Origin: Osedax symbiont Rs1 | Lineage (GTDB): Bacteria > Pseudomonadota > Gammaproteobacteria > Pseudomonadales > Balneatricaceae | Length of the DNA: 64,000 bases | Direction of reading: 5' to 3' | Assembly: GCA_000416275.1 (NCBI GenBank) | Contig: ASZJ01000110.1 | Location: 30,174-94,173 of the forward strand | Shown here: positions 1 through 9,426 of the stretch, piece by piece | Position numbering within the stretch: position 1 is the stretch's first letter | Layout: each line of letters opens with the position of its first letter | The notes under the pieces: generated by a model | Database searches by the model: none | Told to the model about the DNA's origin: nothing | What the model saw: the letters and a program-made list of their open reading frames with translations, nothing else | Translations under genes and position numbers: made by a program

Positions 1-1
1 A

Positions 2-754
2 GGCACGTTATTTCTAGATGAAATTGGCGACATGCCAATGCCAATGCAGGTTAAAATGTTAAGAGTCCTGCAAGAGCGAAGCTTTGAGAGAGTGGGAGGG
101 ACTAAGACCATTAAAGTTGATGTGCGGATCGTCGCCGCTACCCATCGAAACTTAGAAGATATGGTGGCGGCAGATACCTTTAGAGAGGACTTGTTTTATC
201 GTCTTAATGTCTACCCTATTGAAGTGCCGTCTTTGCGGGAGAGAAAGGGTGATATTTCAATATTGCTAGCTGCGTTTGCCGATCGGGCGGCGGAGCAGGG
301 GTTGGGACGGCTAAAGTTTCAGCTGTCGGCCATTGATTCTCTCGAGCGGCATGCTTGGGATGGAAACGTTAGAGAATTACTTAATTTAATTGAGCGGCTA
401 GCTATCATGTATCCTGACGGCGTGATTGGTGTCAGTGAGTTGCCGGTTAAATTTCGGCATGTTAACGAGCCGGATCCCTCCAGGTATCAAGTGCAAAACG
501 ACATGAAGTTAGATGGAGATCAGCATTTTATTAGCGCATTAGAAGAGAGTAATTCAATCAAAAGGTCTGCGGTGTTCGAGTTGCCTGATCAGGGCTTTGA
601 TTTGAAGGCGCATATTGAAGCAATGGAAACCTCATTAATTGAACAAGCTCTGAAGAAGAGTAATCAAGTAGTGGCTAGAGCGGCGACACTACTATCAATA
701 AGACGCACAACCTTGGTTGAGAAAATGCGCAAGTACGGAGTGCAGCGCAAGTGA
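2..754 (+). CDS. fleQ: Sigma54-dependent flagellar master regulator FleQ/FlrA, 3' part
   Basis: This is the C-terminal 250 residues of a sigma54 enhancer-binding protein; the reading frame is open to the left edge, so the 5' end lies outside the window. The visible part begins at the Walker B segment of the AAA+ domain (TLFLDEIGD), runs through the rest of the ATPase (the RLNVYP and LRERKGDI segments) and ends in a Fis-type helix-turn-helix with the FleQ-like tail TLVEKMRKYGVQRK. In Pseudomonas and Vibrio this protein drives class II flagellar genes with RpoN. Its stop overlaps the GTG start of the sensor kinase downstream (GTGA), so the two are translationally coupled. FleQ is preferred over a generic NtrC protein because of the fleS-fleR-fliE context. 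Confidence 0.9.
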   Translation, partial: GTLFLDEIGDMPMPMQVKMLRVLQERSFERVGGTKTIKVDVRIVAATHRNLEDMVAADTFREDLFYRLNVYPIEVPSLRERKGDISILLAAFADRAAEQGLGRLKFQLSAIDSLERHAWDGNVRELLNLIERLAIMYPDGVIGVSELPVKFRHVNEPDPSRYQVQNDMKLDGDQHFISALEESNSIKRSAVFELPDQGFDLKAHIEAMETSLIEQALKKSNQVVARAATLLSIRRTTLVEKMRKYGVQRK

Positions 755-1845
755 AAAGTGTGTCGTCAGCAGGTCAATCAGCCGCTGAGCTTTTAGCGGA
801 AAATCAGCGTTTGAAAATGCAGTTAAGTAAAATGCTAACTGAGCAGCCCTTTAAGGATGATCGGCTGAAGCAGCTGTTGGAGATTATGCCGGCAGGAGTT
901 GTGGTTATTAGTAGCTTAGGCATAGTAGATCAATGTAATCCCGCTGCTATTGGGTTGCTAAGTGGTAAATTGTTAGGTCGAAAATGGCGAGATGTGGTCG
1001 CACAGTGTTTTGCGCCTCAGGCAGATGACGGTCATGAAGTTTCTTTAAAGGATGGCAGGAGAGTCTCAATTGAAACCCGCGCTTTATTAGATAATCAGGG
1101 ACAATTGGTTTTACTGACCAATCTGACAGAAACGAGAAATTTACAGGGAAGGTTAGCGCACTCTCAGCGATTATCGGAAATGGGAAAGATGATGGCTTCG
1201 CTTGCCCATCAAATTAGAACGCCGCTGGCAGCGGCTCTTTTGTATACCAGTAATTTGATGCGTGCCGACTTGTCAGTTGAACACCGCAGTAAGTTTGCCG
1301 GTAAAGTTAAGAGAAGATTGTTAAATATAGAACAGCAAATCAGTGATATGTTAGTGTTTGCTCGAGGAGACACGCAGCTGGCAGATACCGTGAGTGTCGA
1401 GGCTCTATTTCAAGATATAGAAGATGTGCTGGACGTTCCTTTGGCGCAGTACGATGCGGATTGTGATATTTGTACCCATGCTATTGAAGTCAATTTACAA
1501 TGTAATAAGGACTTATTGATAGGTGTTATTCTAAACGTCGTGCTCAATGCGCTCCAAGCTTGTAAAGAAGGTGCTTACATTAAAATTGAAGCTGGATTGG
1601 TCGGCACGTGGTTAGTTATTTCGATTATTGACAATGGGCTCGGTATGGATGCTCAAACGCTTGCAAAAGTACAAGAGCCTTTTTACACCACTAAATCTCA
1701 CGGTACGGGCCTAGGTTTGAGTATCGCTCAAATAGTTGCTAAAGCCCATCATGGCAGATTCGAAATGGCATCGGAAGTGGGTAAAGGTACAGTAGCTGGT
1801 TTTTGGCTGCCAGTGTTGGCAGATAATATTAAACCAGTCAGCTAA
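751..1845 (+). CDS. fleS: Flagellar sensor histidine kinase FleS/FlrB
   Basis: A 364-aa soluble histidine kinase without membrane segments, as expected for FleS/FlrB. An N-terminal coiled region and a PAS-like domain (about residues 40-130) are followed by a HisKA domain with the phospho-acceptor His153 in the context SLAHQIRTPLAAAL. A HATPase_c domain follows, with an N-box (NVVLNALQA), a G1 box (DNGLGMD) and a G2 box (GTGLGLS). It is expected to phosphorylate the adjacent FleR regulator and so switch on the hook-basal-body genes. The GTG start overlaps the fleQ stop by four bases. The protein is somewhat shorter than Pseudomonas FleS, but all kinase motifs are present. Confidence 0.93.
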   Translation: MKSVSSAGQSAAELLAENQRLKMQLSKMLTEQPFKDDRLKQLLEIMPAGVVVISSLGIVDQCNPAAIGLLSGKLLGRKWRDVVAQCFAPQADDGHEVSLKDGRRVSIETRALLDNQGQLVLLTNLTETRNLQGRLAHSQRLSEMGKMMASLAHQIRTPLAAALLYTSNLMRADLSVEHRSKFAGKVKRRLLNIEQQISDMLVFARGDTQLADTVSVEALFQDIEDVLDVPLAQYDADCDICTHAIEVNLQCNKDLLIGVILNVVLNALQACKEGAYIKIEAGLVGTWLVISIIDNGLGMDAQTLAKVQEPFYTTKSHGTGLGLSIAQIVAKAHHGRFEMASEVGKGTVAGFWLPVLADNIKPVS

Positions 1846-1880
1846 ACTGTTGTTATTAGGTGGTTGATGTAGAGGTGAGA

Positions 1881-3293
1881 ATGTCGCATAAAATACTATT
1901 GGTAGAAGATGATCCTGATTTAAGAGAAGCTTTAGTAGATACCTTAGACTTAGCAGGCGTCGATGTGGATTGTGCTCCAGATGGTGAGTCGGCAATTGTG
2001 CTATTGAAAAAGAATAATTTTGATCTGGTAATCACTGATGTAAATATGCCGGGAATTGATGGGCATGAGCTATTAAGCTACATAAAAAAGCACTACTTAG
2101 GATTGCCGGTCATCTTGATGACTGCGTTTGGTCAAGTGGATAAGGCGGTGGCGGCGATGCGACATGGTGCAGTCGATTATCTAATGAAGCCGTTTGAGCC
2201 TGAGGTTTTGATTAAAGCAGTTAAAAAATATACTCATGGCAGTGTTGTTGTGGATAGCAGTGAAACTATTGCTCATTCAGCAAGTAGTCACCAGTTATTA
2301 CAATTGGCTAAGCGAGTTGCCGTGACCGATACAACAGTATTGATAACCGGAGAATCAGGTACAGGAAAAGAGGTGCTCGCTCGCTATATTCACGCTAATT
2401 CGCCGAGGGCTAAAAAGCCGTTTATTGCGATCAATTGTGCCGCTATCCCTGAAAACATGCTCGAATCTATGTTGTTTGGCCATGAAAAGGGCGCTTTTAC
2501 CGGTGCGATAGGTGCCAGTGCAGGAAAATTTGAACTTGCAAATGGCGGTACCTTATTACTTGATGAAGTCACTGAGATGAGTATTGGCTTGCAGGCCAAA
2601 CTATTGAGAGTGCTTCAGGAGCAAGAAGTAGAGAGGATTGGTGGGAAAACAGCGATCCCTTTGGATGTGAGAGTGCTCGCTACGACCAATCGGAGCCTGC
2701 ATGAATATGTTGCAGAAAAGAAATTTCGTGAAGATTTGTACTATCGATTGAACGTGTTTCCTTTGGAGTGGCTGCCATTAAGAGAGCGCTCAGAAGATGT
2801 GCTGCCTCTAGCGGCTCAAATTCTAGCCAAGCACTGTGATAAAATGGCGCGCTCAAATGTTTTTTTTAACCAGCGGGCCCAGCAAGCACTAATAGCCCAT
2901 CAGTGGCCTGGTAATGTACGCGAGCTGGATAACGTTATACAGCGGGCGCTTATTATTCAGCAGGGAAATGAGATATTTGCAGAAGATCTACATTTGTCTG
3001 CCGGTCCGATACGTTTGCAGGTCAACAAAATGGCCGAAATTGTTGTGGATATGCAATCATTGCCCGTTCCAGATGCAGTGGTTACTGCGGGGGAAGATGC
3101 GAGTAATTTAGGCAGTGATTTGCGACAGCATGAGTTTCAAATTATTGTCGATGTACTTAAAGCTACCAACGGTAGTCGCAAAGAGGCGGCGTTAAAGTTA
3201 GATATAAGTCCGCGTACTTTACGGTACAAATTGGCTAAAATTCGTGAGGCCGGTATTGATTTAGATGCTTTGCTGAAGCGTGAAACACGCTAA
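1881..3293 (+). CDS. fleR: Sigma54-dependent response regulator FleR/FlrC
   Basis: A 470-aa NtrC-class response regulator. It has a receiver domain (residues 1-120, acidic pair E9-D10 and phospho-acceptor D53 in ITDVNMPG). The AAA+ sigma54-activation domain carries a Walker A GESGTGKE, the sigma54-contacting GAFTGA loop and a Walker B LLLDEV. A Fis-type helix-turn-helix closes the protein (SRKEAALKLDISPRTLRYKLAKIREAG). The start at 1881 was chosen over an upstream in-frame GTG because it is preceded by AGAGGTGAG at good spacing and gives the canonical receiver N-terminus. It is the partner of FleS and probably acts on the sigma54 promoters ahead of fliE and fliK. The gene ends about 570 bases before acs. 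Confidence 0.93.
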   Translation: MSHKILLVEDDPDLREALVDTLDLAGVDVDCAPDGESAIVLLKKNNFDLVITDVNMPGIDGHELLSYIKKHYLGLPVILMTAFGQVDKAVAAMRHGAVDYLMKPFEPEVLIKAVKKYTHGSVVVDSSETIAHSASSHQLLQLAKRVAVTDTTVLITGESGTGKEVLARYIHANSPRAKKPFIAINCAAIPENMLESMLFGHEKGAFTGAIGASAGKFELANGGTLLLDEVTEMSIGLQAKLLRVLQEQEVERIGGKTAIPLDVRVLATTNRSLHEYVAEKKFREDLYYRLNVFPLEWLPLRERSEDVLPLAAQILAKHCDKMARSNVFFNQRAQQALIAHQWPGNVRELDNVIQRALIIQQGNEIFAEDLHLSAGPIRLQVNKMAEIVVDMQSLPVPDAVVTAGEDASNLGSDLRQHEFQIIVDVLKATNGSRKEAALKLDISPRTLRYKLAKIREAGIDLDALLKRETR

Positions 3294-3866
3294 AAGCCTC
3301 TTTAAGGCATAGTGATCGGGGCTGAAGATTATGCTGAGCTGTAGAGGTTCTGTAAAACCGCTGTTGAGCTATGTCGTCGCTCTTCGCTACAATGTGTAGT
3401 GGATTAAAGATTAACTAATTTGATGTCAATATGATTCGCCATGTTTATAACAGACGTATAAACGGCTCTATACCAATGTCTAATTTAATTCTCCGGACTT
3501 TTTTGCTATATTTCATTACTCTAATCTAGGGCTGGTTTTAGCTTATAGCTGAATCGGTGGTTGGTATGCGGTTCTTGGTGTAAGTTATTGATTATACAGC
3601 GGTGTTAAAAACATTCACTGAATGCTAACAGCCTAGCTAGAATATTAATTGTGCTGTAAACCCAGTATATTACACACTACATCCACTCTGCAGTTACATA
3701 TTCAGGTTATAAGTACGGTTTGGTGATTATAGTTATTCGGCAGTTTTGCGTGATTGCTGCAAAAAACCAGATGCTCAGTGTAAAAGGATCCAACTTAAGT
3801 GTCGAGTGAGTGGCGGCCCAACGTTAAACAGAATTTAAATTTCAAATAAAAATAAGGACGCAACAA
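3294..3866. other. Intergenic region fleR-acs
   Basis: A 573-base gap with no credible coding frame. It holds a degenerate copy of the window's dispersed inverted-repeat element (about 3546-3713) and presumably the acs promoter, which I could not assign. The acs ribosome site AAGGACG lies at 3853-3859. Confidence 0.6.
3546..3713 (+). repeat. Dispersed inverted-repeat element, degenerate copy 1
   Basis: The left end (GCTGAATCGGTGG, then a segment ending in TTATTGATTATACAGCGG) aligns with the left end of the copy at 14274 (CCTGAATCAGTGG ... CTATTGATTCTGCAGCGG). The right part (GCTGTAAACCCAGTATATTACAC ... CATATTCAGGT) aligns with the right arm of the copies at 14274 and 40099. Both arms have decayed by many substitutions, so this is the oldest-looking copy. 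Confidence 0.55.
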
Positions 3867-5822
3867 ATGAGTGCAAAAACAGTCTATGAAGTGGATGAAA
3901 AATTCGCTGCTAACGCCGTTGTCGATAAAGCGACGTTCCAAAAAATGTATCAACAATCGGTCGATGATCCAGACAGTTTCTGGCGTGAGCAGGGCAAGCG
4001 AATAGACTGGTTTCAGGATTATAGCAAAGTTAAAAATTGCTCTTTTGCTCCGGGGAATATCGATATTAAATGGTATGAGGACGGTACATTAAACGCCTCT
4101 TATAATTGTCTGGATCGTCATCTCGAGCGACGTGGTGATCAAGTCGCTATTATTTGGGAGGCTGACGACCCGAATAAGTCGGAATCAATCACTTACAAAC
4201 AGCTACATGCGCGGGTTTGTAAATTTGCTAATGCCTTGAAATTAGAAGGTGTAGAGCAGGGCGATGTGGTTACCTTATATATGCCAATGATTCCTGAGGC
4301 GGCCGTTGCCATGTTGGCTTGTGCGCGTATTGGTGCAGTGCACTCGGTGGTATTCGGTGGTTTTTCTCCCCAGGCGCTCGCTTCAAGAATAGCAGGTGCA
4401 GAATCTAAGCTGGTGGTTACCGCTGATTACTCACTGCGCGGAGCAAAAGCTATTCCATTAAAAACTAATGTCGATATCGCAATGCAAGATGCGGCTGCAG
4501 CGGCTGTCTGTAAGCGTGTTATCGTGGTTCAGCATGTCGGTGGAGCGGTTGACTGGGATGCAGATCGTGATCGTTGGTATTCGGAGTTAGTCGAGAGTGT
4601 CAGTGGAGAGTGTGAGCCCGCAGAGCTGCCTGCTGAATCGCCGCTGTTTATTTTATATACCTCTGGATCAACAGGGGCGCCGAAAGGGCTGAAGCATACC
4701 ACAGGCGGCTACATGGTCTATGCCGCGATGACGCATGAGTATGTTTTTGATTATCGAGAAGGTGATATTTATTGGTGTACAGCGGATGTAGGGTGGGTGA
4801 CAGGGCATAGCTATATTATCTATGGACCGCTGGCTAATGGTGCAACTACGCTGATGTTTGAAGGAGTGCCCAATTATCCTGACAACAGTCGTTTTGGGCG
4901 AGTCATAGAAAAGCACAAGGTTACCCAGTTCTATACTGCGCCAACCGCGATTCGCGCATTGATGCAGCATGGCGATAATGTGCTAGGTGATGCTGATTTG
5001 TCGAGTTTGCGATTATTGGGTTCGGTGGGTGAACCGATAAATCCTGAAGCTTGGGAGTGGTACCATCGAGTAATTGGCAAAGGTAATTGCCCGATTGTTG
5101 ATACTTGGTGGCAAACCGAAACTGGCGGTATCATGATCGTACCATTGGCGGGAGTTACTGATGCCAAGCCCGGTTCGGCAACTCAGCCGTTTTTTGGAGT
5201 GCAGGCGGCTCTGGTCGATAATGATGGGACGCTAATTGAAGGCGTCGGCGAAGGTAATTTAGTGATCACTGACTCTTGGCCTGCTCAGGCTCGGTCTATT
5301 TGGGGTGATCATGAGCGTTTTGAGCAAACATATTTCTCCTCTTTTCCGGGGATGTATACCACAGGTGATGGTGCCCGTAGAGATCAAGACGGCGATTACT
5401 GGATTACCGGTCGAGTCGATGATGTTCTTAATGTCTCGGGTCATAGAATGGGTACTGCCGAAATTGAATCGGCGCTCGTCTCTCATAAGGCAGTGGCTGA
5501 ATCGGCGGTGGTTGGTTTTCCACATGATATAAAAGGTCAGGGAATTTACATTTACGTCACTTTGATGTCCGGTTATGAGGCAAGTGATGAATTGCTGGCT
5601 GAATTGCGCGGATGGGTGCGCAAGCAAATAGGTCCTATCGCAACTCCCGATTTCATTCAATTCACTCAGGGCATGCCAAAGACACGCTCTGGTAAAATAA
5701 TGCGTCGTATTTTGCGAAAAATTGCAGAGGATGATTTTTCAGCACTGGGAGATACCTCGACGCTTGCCGATCCAAGTGTGGTAGATGAGTTGATTGCTAA
5801 GCGCTGTAATCGTAGTCGCTAA
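3867..5822 (+). CDS. acs: Acetyl-coenzyme A synthetase
   Basis: A 651-aa AMP-forming acetyl-CoA synthetase, the usual length for Acs. The N-terminal ACAS_N region is followed by the ANL adenylation domain with the P-loop [12 protein letters not shown], the TWWQTETGG motif, the hinge region ([22 protein letters not shown]) and the C-terminal lysine motif [16 protein letters not shown], whose lysine is the site of regulatory acetylation in the family. It activates acetate in the cytoplasm for entry into the TCA and glyoxylate cycles. It sits alone between fleR and fliE, so it interrupts an otherwise flagellar locus. A hairpin resembling a terminator follows at 5851. The ATG is preceded by AAGGACG. 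Confidence 0.97.
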   Translation: MSAKTVYEVDEKFAANAVVDKATFQKMYQQSVDDPDSFWREQGKRIDWFQDYSKVKNCSFAPGNIDIKWYEDGTLNASYNCLDRHLERRGDQVAIIWEADDPNKSESITYKQLHARVCKFANALKLEGVEQGDVVTLYMPMIPEAAVAMLACARIGAVHSVVFGGFSPQALASRIAGAESKLVVTADYSLRGAKAIPLKTNVDIAMQDAAAAAVCKRVIVVQHVGGAVDWDADRDRWYSELVESVSGECEPAELPAESPLFILYTSGSTGAPKGLKHTTGGYMVYAAMTHEYVFDYREGDIYWCTADVGWVTGHSYIIYGPLANGATTLMFEGVPNYPDNSRFGRVIEKHKVTQFYTAPTAIRALMQHGDNVLGDADLSSLRLLGSVGEPINPEAWEWYHRVIGKGNCPIVDTWWQTETGGIMIVPLAGVTDAKPGSATQPFFGVQAALVDNDGTLIEGVGEGNLVITDSWPAQARSIWGDHERFEQTYFSSFPGMYTTGDGARRDQDGDYWITGRVDDVLNVSGHRMGTAEIESALVSHKAVAESAVVGFPHDIKGQGIYIYVTLMSGYEASDELLAELRGWVRKQIGPIATPDFIQFTQGMPKTRSGKIMRRILRKIAEDDFSALGDTSTLADPSVVDELIAKRCNRSR

Positions 5823-5850
5823 AATCTTCGCTCGCAACGTTATGCAAAGG

Positions 5851-5880
5851 TCTCAGCGAGCAAATAGCTTGCTGAGATTT
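5851..5880 (+). terminator. Probable acs terminator
   Basis: An 11-base-pair stem TCTCAGCGAGC / GCTTGCTGAGA (one G-U pair) with an AAATA loop, followed by a short T-rich stretch (TTTATT). It lies 29 bases after the acs stop. Confidence 0.65.
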
Positions 5881-5941
5881 ATTGGTGTTAGTACCGCTGA
5901 AGAAGTTTGTCGTTAGATCGCTCTCTATATACCTATCTCAT

Positions 5942-6010
5942 ACCTGAATCAGTGACTTCACTGCACCACATCTTACACTCTGTATTCACTTTGAAGTCAC
6001 GGATTCAGGT
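5942..6010 (+). repeat. Dispersed inverted-repeat element, short copy 3
   Basis: A 69-bp element with nearly perfect 19-bp terminal inverted repeats (ACCTGAATCAGTGACTTCA at 5942-5960 and its complement at 5992-6010, one mismatch). The interior retains TCTTACACTCTGTATTCACT, also present in the longer copy at 40099. It therefore looks like an internally deleted derivative. Confidence 0.85.
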
Positions 6011-6094
6011 CATATTTACAGCTTTTATATTCCCTTCGCTTTAAGTCTGGCTCGTAAAGCTTATATCTATTAAAATACTAATATAAAATAATAC

Positions 6095-6111
6095 TTGGCT
6101 CGTTAATTGCT
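6095..6111 (+). promoter_or_regulatory. Sigma54 promoter upstream of fliE
   Basis: TTGGCTCGTTAATTGCT contains the invariant GG (6097-6098) and GC (6109-6110) separated by exactly ten bases, as in the RpoN consensus TGGCAC-N5-TTGC. It lies about 140 bases ahead of fliE, where FleQ/FleR-dependent transcription would be expected. Confidence 0.75.
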
Positions 6112-6250
6112 TTTTTATCTTGAGATAGGGAAATGGTAGTTTTTTGACGCTTATAGAGCCAAAAAATTGACATTAATAGCTAGAGTGCTAAAATATTTCC
6201 AGTATAAATATAGTATCGTCATTTTTTTGTCGATAGCGGGTGGAGTTAAC

Positions 6251-6598
6251 ATGGTAGAACGGGCAGATATTAATAGTGTATTGATGCAAATGCGGGCAAT
6301 TAAAACTCAAGTGCAGCATCAAATTCCGGGTGTCAATTTTTCGCCAGCGGAAGCCCAAATCCAAGAAGTGCAAAAGGCCGATTTTGGACAATTATTAAAG
6401 ACTGCTGTCGATAAAGTCAATGAAACTCAATCGGTGTCGAAGCAGTTAGCAACAGCCTATGAGCAAGGCGATCCTAATGTGGAGCTCACTCAAGTGATGG
6501 TGAGTTTGCAGAAGTCTTCTATTGCATTTGAGGCAATGGCGCAAGTGCGTAATAGGCTGGTGAGCGCTTACGAAGATATAATGAAAATGCCGATTTAA
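6251..6598 (+). CDS. fliE: Flagellar hook-basal body protein FliE
   Basis: A 115-aa FliE, the small adaptor joining the MS ring to the proximal rod. The C-terminal half carries the family pattern (FGQLLKTAVDKVNETQ, then DPNVELTQVMVSLQKSSIAFEAMAQVRNRLVSAYEDIMKMPI). The frame is open further upstream, but the start at 6251 was chosen because GGTGGAGTT lies just before it and it gives the usual family length. First gene of the fliEFGHIJ operon, downstream of the sigma54 promoter at 6095. Confidence 0.95.
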   Translation: MVERADINSVLMQMRAIKTQVQHQIPGVNFSPAEAQIQEVQKADFGQLLKTAVDKVNETQSVSKQLATAYEQGDPNVELTQVMVSLQKSSIAFEAMAQVRNRLVSAYEDIMKMPI

Positions 6599-6677
6599 AA
6601 GCAGTTTCAGATAACGAGCTAACAGCCACGCTAGGTGGTTACAAATAAAACGCAAGTAAATAAGAGTTGGGAAGTAA

Positions 6678-8348
6678 ATGGCGAATTCTGCTGAAGCGCA
6701 AGTAGCTAAAGGGAACATGATGGTCGGCTTTAACAAGCTGTCTCTGATGCGTCAGCTCGGCTTAATGGTGGGGTTGGCGGCGAGTATCGCTATAGGATTT
6801 GCCATAGTGCTTTGGTCAAAAGCCCCCGATAAGCGCGTGCTCTTCTCAAATTTATCGTTTGCCGATGCCAATCAGGTTATCGAACAGCTCAAAGTGTACA
6901 ATATTCCCTACACATTTGAGGCTGATGGTCGCGCGATTCTTGTCCCTGAAGCAAATGTCAGTCAGGCGCGGCTGCAGTTAGCGGCTGATGGTATTAGCTT
7001 CGATAGGACGGTTGGCTTTGAAATAATGGACAATACTGACAGCCTGGGCTCGAGTCAGTTTATGGAAAATGCTCGCTATCGCAGGGGGCTAGAAGGTGAG
7101 TTGGCGCGTACTATTTCAAGTTTAGTGTCTGTTAGACATGCGAGAGTGCACTTAGCTATTCCCAAAGATTCTGTTTTTATGCGTGAGCGTAAAGTGCCTA
7201 CTGCCTCGGTTTTTGTAGAGCTATTTTCTGGGCGCAAACTAGAAGATAGTCAAGTTTCGGCCATCGCCAATTTAGTCGCCTCATCGATTAGTTCATTAAG
7301 TGAAAAAAATGTCACTGTGGTCGATCAACGCGGCCGAATGTTAAGTTCTCGTGAGCGAAATAAGGATTTGCTGCTGGCCGGTAAGCAGTTAAATTACAGC
7401 CAAAAAATTGAGCAAGACTTACTGGAAAGCATCAATAGCATTCTATTGCCAGTGGTCGGTCAAGGGAAATTTAAAGCCCAAGTCTCGGCTGAGATTGATT
7501 TTACCTCAATAGAAAAAACTGAAGAACTGTATAATTCGGATTTGCCAGCACTGCGTAGCGAGCAAACCTTAGATGAGAATAGAGTAGGAGCTAAGCCGGC
7601 TGAAGGGGTGCCTGGTGCTCTCTCCAATCAGCCTCCCGGTCCTAGTTCAGTGCCTGAAATTGCCAATGGTGGTGGCGCTGGTGGATCTGCAGGTGGCACG
7701 GGGAGTAGTCGTAAACAAGCAACTAAAAATTATGAACTTGATCGCAGTATGTCTTATATTAAGCGGCAGATGGGCCGTGTCAGTCGCTTGACAGTCGCGG
7801 TGGTTATTGATGACGTCAGTATTGTTGGTGACGATGGTGCTATTCAAGCTCGGCCTTGGTCAGAGGCGGATATTGAGCGGATTAGAGTTATAGTTAAGAG
7901 TACCGTCGGCTTTTCGGCGCAGCGCGGCGATGTGGTCAGTATTGTCAATTCAGCATTTGTTCCTGAAATAGCAATAGTCGATGAAGAAATACCTATCTAC
8001 ATGCAGCCATTTATTTGGGATCTCGCTAAGCAATTAGGTGCAGGCTTGTTTTTGTTGTTAATGGTGTTCGGGATACTGCGTCCAATTTTGAAAAATTTGG
8101 TGTCTAGTGGTACGCACACCGCAGGTGCGGGTATGGGCGCTGCTGGTGAAGTAGCCGCTGAATTAGAAGGTTTGAACGCCGATGAGATTTCCGATGATTC
8201 AGTGACTTTCGGAGGTCGCGATGATGGTTTGCTGCCAACGCCAAATGAAAGCTTTGATTATCAAGTCAACTCTGTGAGAAGTATGATTGCAGAAGATCCG
8301 GCCAGAGTTGCACAAGCAGTTAAGCAGTGGGTGAAAGAAGATGAGTGA
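6678..8348 (+). CDS. fliF: Flagellar MS-ring protein FliF
   Basis: A 556-aa FliF that forms the inner-membrane MS ring. It has an N-terminal membrane segment (about residues 30-50, LMVGLAASIAIGFAIVLW), YscJ/FliF ring-building domains, a Gly/Pro-rich periplasmic linker (about 310-350), a second membrane helix (about 445-465) and a C-terminal acidic tail that binds FliG. The start ATG follows GGGAAG. It overlaps fliG by eight bases, consistent with coupled translation of the two interacting proteins. Confidence 0.97.
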   Translation: MANSAEAQVAKGNMMVGFNKLSLMRQLGLMVGLAASIAIGFAIVLWSKAPDKRVLFSNLSFADANQVIEQLKVYNIPYTFEADGRAILVPEANVSQARLQLAADGISFDRTVGFEIMDNTDSLGSSQFMENARYRRGLEGELARTISSLVSVRHARVHLAIPKDSVFMRERKVPTASVFVELFSGRKLEDSQVSAIANLVASSISSLSEKNVTVVDQRGRMLSSRERNKDLLLAGKQLNYSQKIEQDLLESINSILLPVVGQGKFKAQVSAEIDFTSIEKTEELYNSDLPALRSEQTLDENRVGAKPAEGVPGALSNQPPGPSSVPEIANGGGAGGSAGGTGSSRKQATKNYELDRSMSYIKRQMGRVSRLTVAVVIDDVSIVGDDGAIQARPWSEADIERIRVIVKSTVGFSAQRGDVVSIVNSAFVPEIAIVDEEIPIYMQPFIWDLAKQLGAGLFLLLMVFGILRPILKNLVSSGTHTAGAGMGAAGEVAAELEGLNADEISDDSVTFGGRDDGLLPTPNESFDYQVNSVRSMIAEDPARVAQAVKQWVKEDE

Positions 8349-9345
8349 TGTAGATGTTGAATTAACCGATATTGAAAAAGCGGCAATCCTGATGATCAGT
8401 TTAGGTGAGGAGGATGCGGCAGAAATATTACGTCATTTGGGGCCTAAAGAAGTACAGCAAATTGGGGTGGCGATGTCTAAGCTAGATAATATAGCTCAGA
8501 CCAGTGTTGAGTCGGTCATCTCTGATTTTATGCATTTGGTCAGTGATCAGACAGGTATTGGTATCCACAATGATAAGTATATAAGAAATATGTTGAATCA
8601 AGCTTTGGGCAACGAAAAAGCTAAAACTTTGATCGACAGAATTTTGATGAATACCAATACTTCAGGTTTAGATACATTGCGCTGGATGGAGCCAATACAA
8701 GTAGCAGAGCTGATTAGATATGAGCACCCGCAAATCCAAGCGGTAGTTATTTCTTATATAGATCCTGATCAGGCAGCCAGTGTGCTGGGTTACTTTGATG
8801 ATAAGGTTCGTTTAGATATTATTTTAAGAATAGCCTCTTTAGATCGAATTCAGCCGGTTGCCTTGCAAGAGCTAAATGACATGCTTGAGCAGCAGTTCAG
8901 CGGTGGTAGCAGTCAATCCACCAGAAACTTAGGAGGGCTTAAGCAGACCTCTGATATTATGAATTACATTGAATCGTCTCTCGAAGAAGAAGTGATGGAA
9001 GGCATAAAAGAAGTGGACGAGGGCTTAGCGGATCAAATTTCTGAAATGATGTTTATCTTTGAAAACCTGATCGATGTCGACGACCGAGGTATTCAAGTAA
9101 TGATGCGTGAAATTCAAACGGATCAGCTGGTGATTGCATTAAAAGGTGCCGATACCAGCATGCAGGAAAAAATATTCAAGAACATGTCTAAACGTGCTGC
9201 AGACCTGCTCCGCGATGAACTTGAGGCTAAAGGTCCGGTGCGGATGAGCGATGTAGAAGACGCTCAGAAAGAAATTCTTGCAATAGCCCGGAAATTGGCT
9301 GACAGTGGCGAAATTATGCTTGGCGGCGGCGATGATATGGTGTAG
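8341..9345 (+). CDS. fliG: Flagellar motor switch protein FliG
   Basis: A 334-aa FliG, typical length. It contains the EHPQ motif in the middle domain (RYEHPQIQAVVISYI) and a C-terminal torque-generating domain with the charged helix region IQVMMREIQTDQLVIALKGAD. It links the MS ring to FliM/FliN and contacts the stator. It is translationally coupled to fliF. Confidence 0.97.
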   Translation: MSDVDVELTDIEKAAILMISLGEEDAAEILRHLGPKEVQQIGVAMSKLDNIAQTSVESVISDFMHLVSDQTGIGIHNDKYIRNMLNQALGNEKAKTLIDRILMNTNTSGLDTLRWMEPIQVAELIRYEHPQIQAVVISYIDPDQAASVLGYFDDKVRLDIILRIASLDRIQPVALQELNDMLEQQFSGGSSQSTRNLGGLKQTSDIMNYIESSLEEEVMEGIKEVDEGLADQISEMMFIFENLIDVDDRGIQVMMREIQTDQLVIALKGADTSMQEKIFKNMSKRAADLLRDELEAKGPVRMSDVEDAQKEILAIARKLADSGEIMLGGGDDMV

Positions 9346-9426
9346 ACAAATGGTTAATCATTGGTCCGTTTTATTGAGTTAATCTATGCTCCACTTTATA
9401 TAGTAAATTAAATAGAGATTGTAAGT

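Noticed and set aside
1711..1995. Minus-strand open frame across fleS-fleR
   Set aside because: Antisense shadow of two solid genes.
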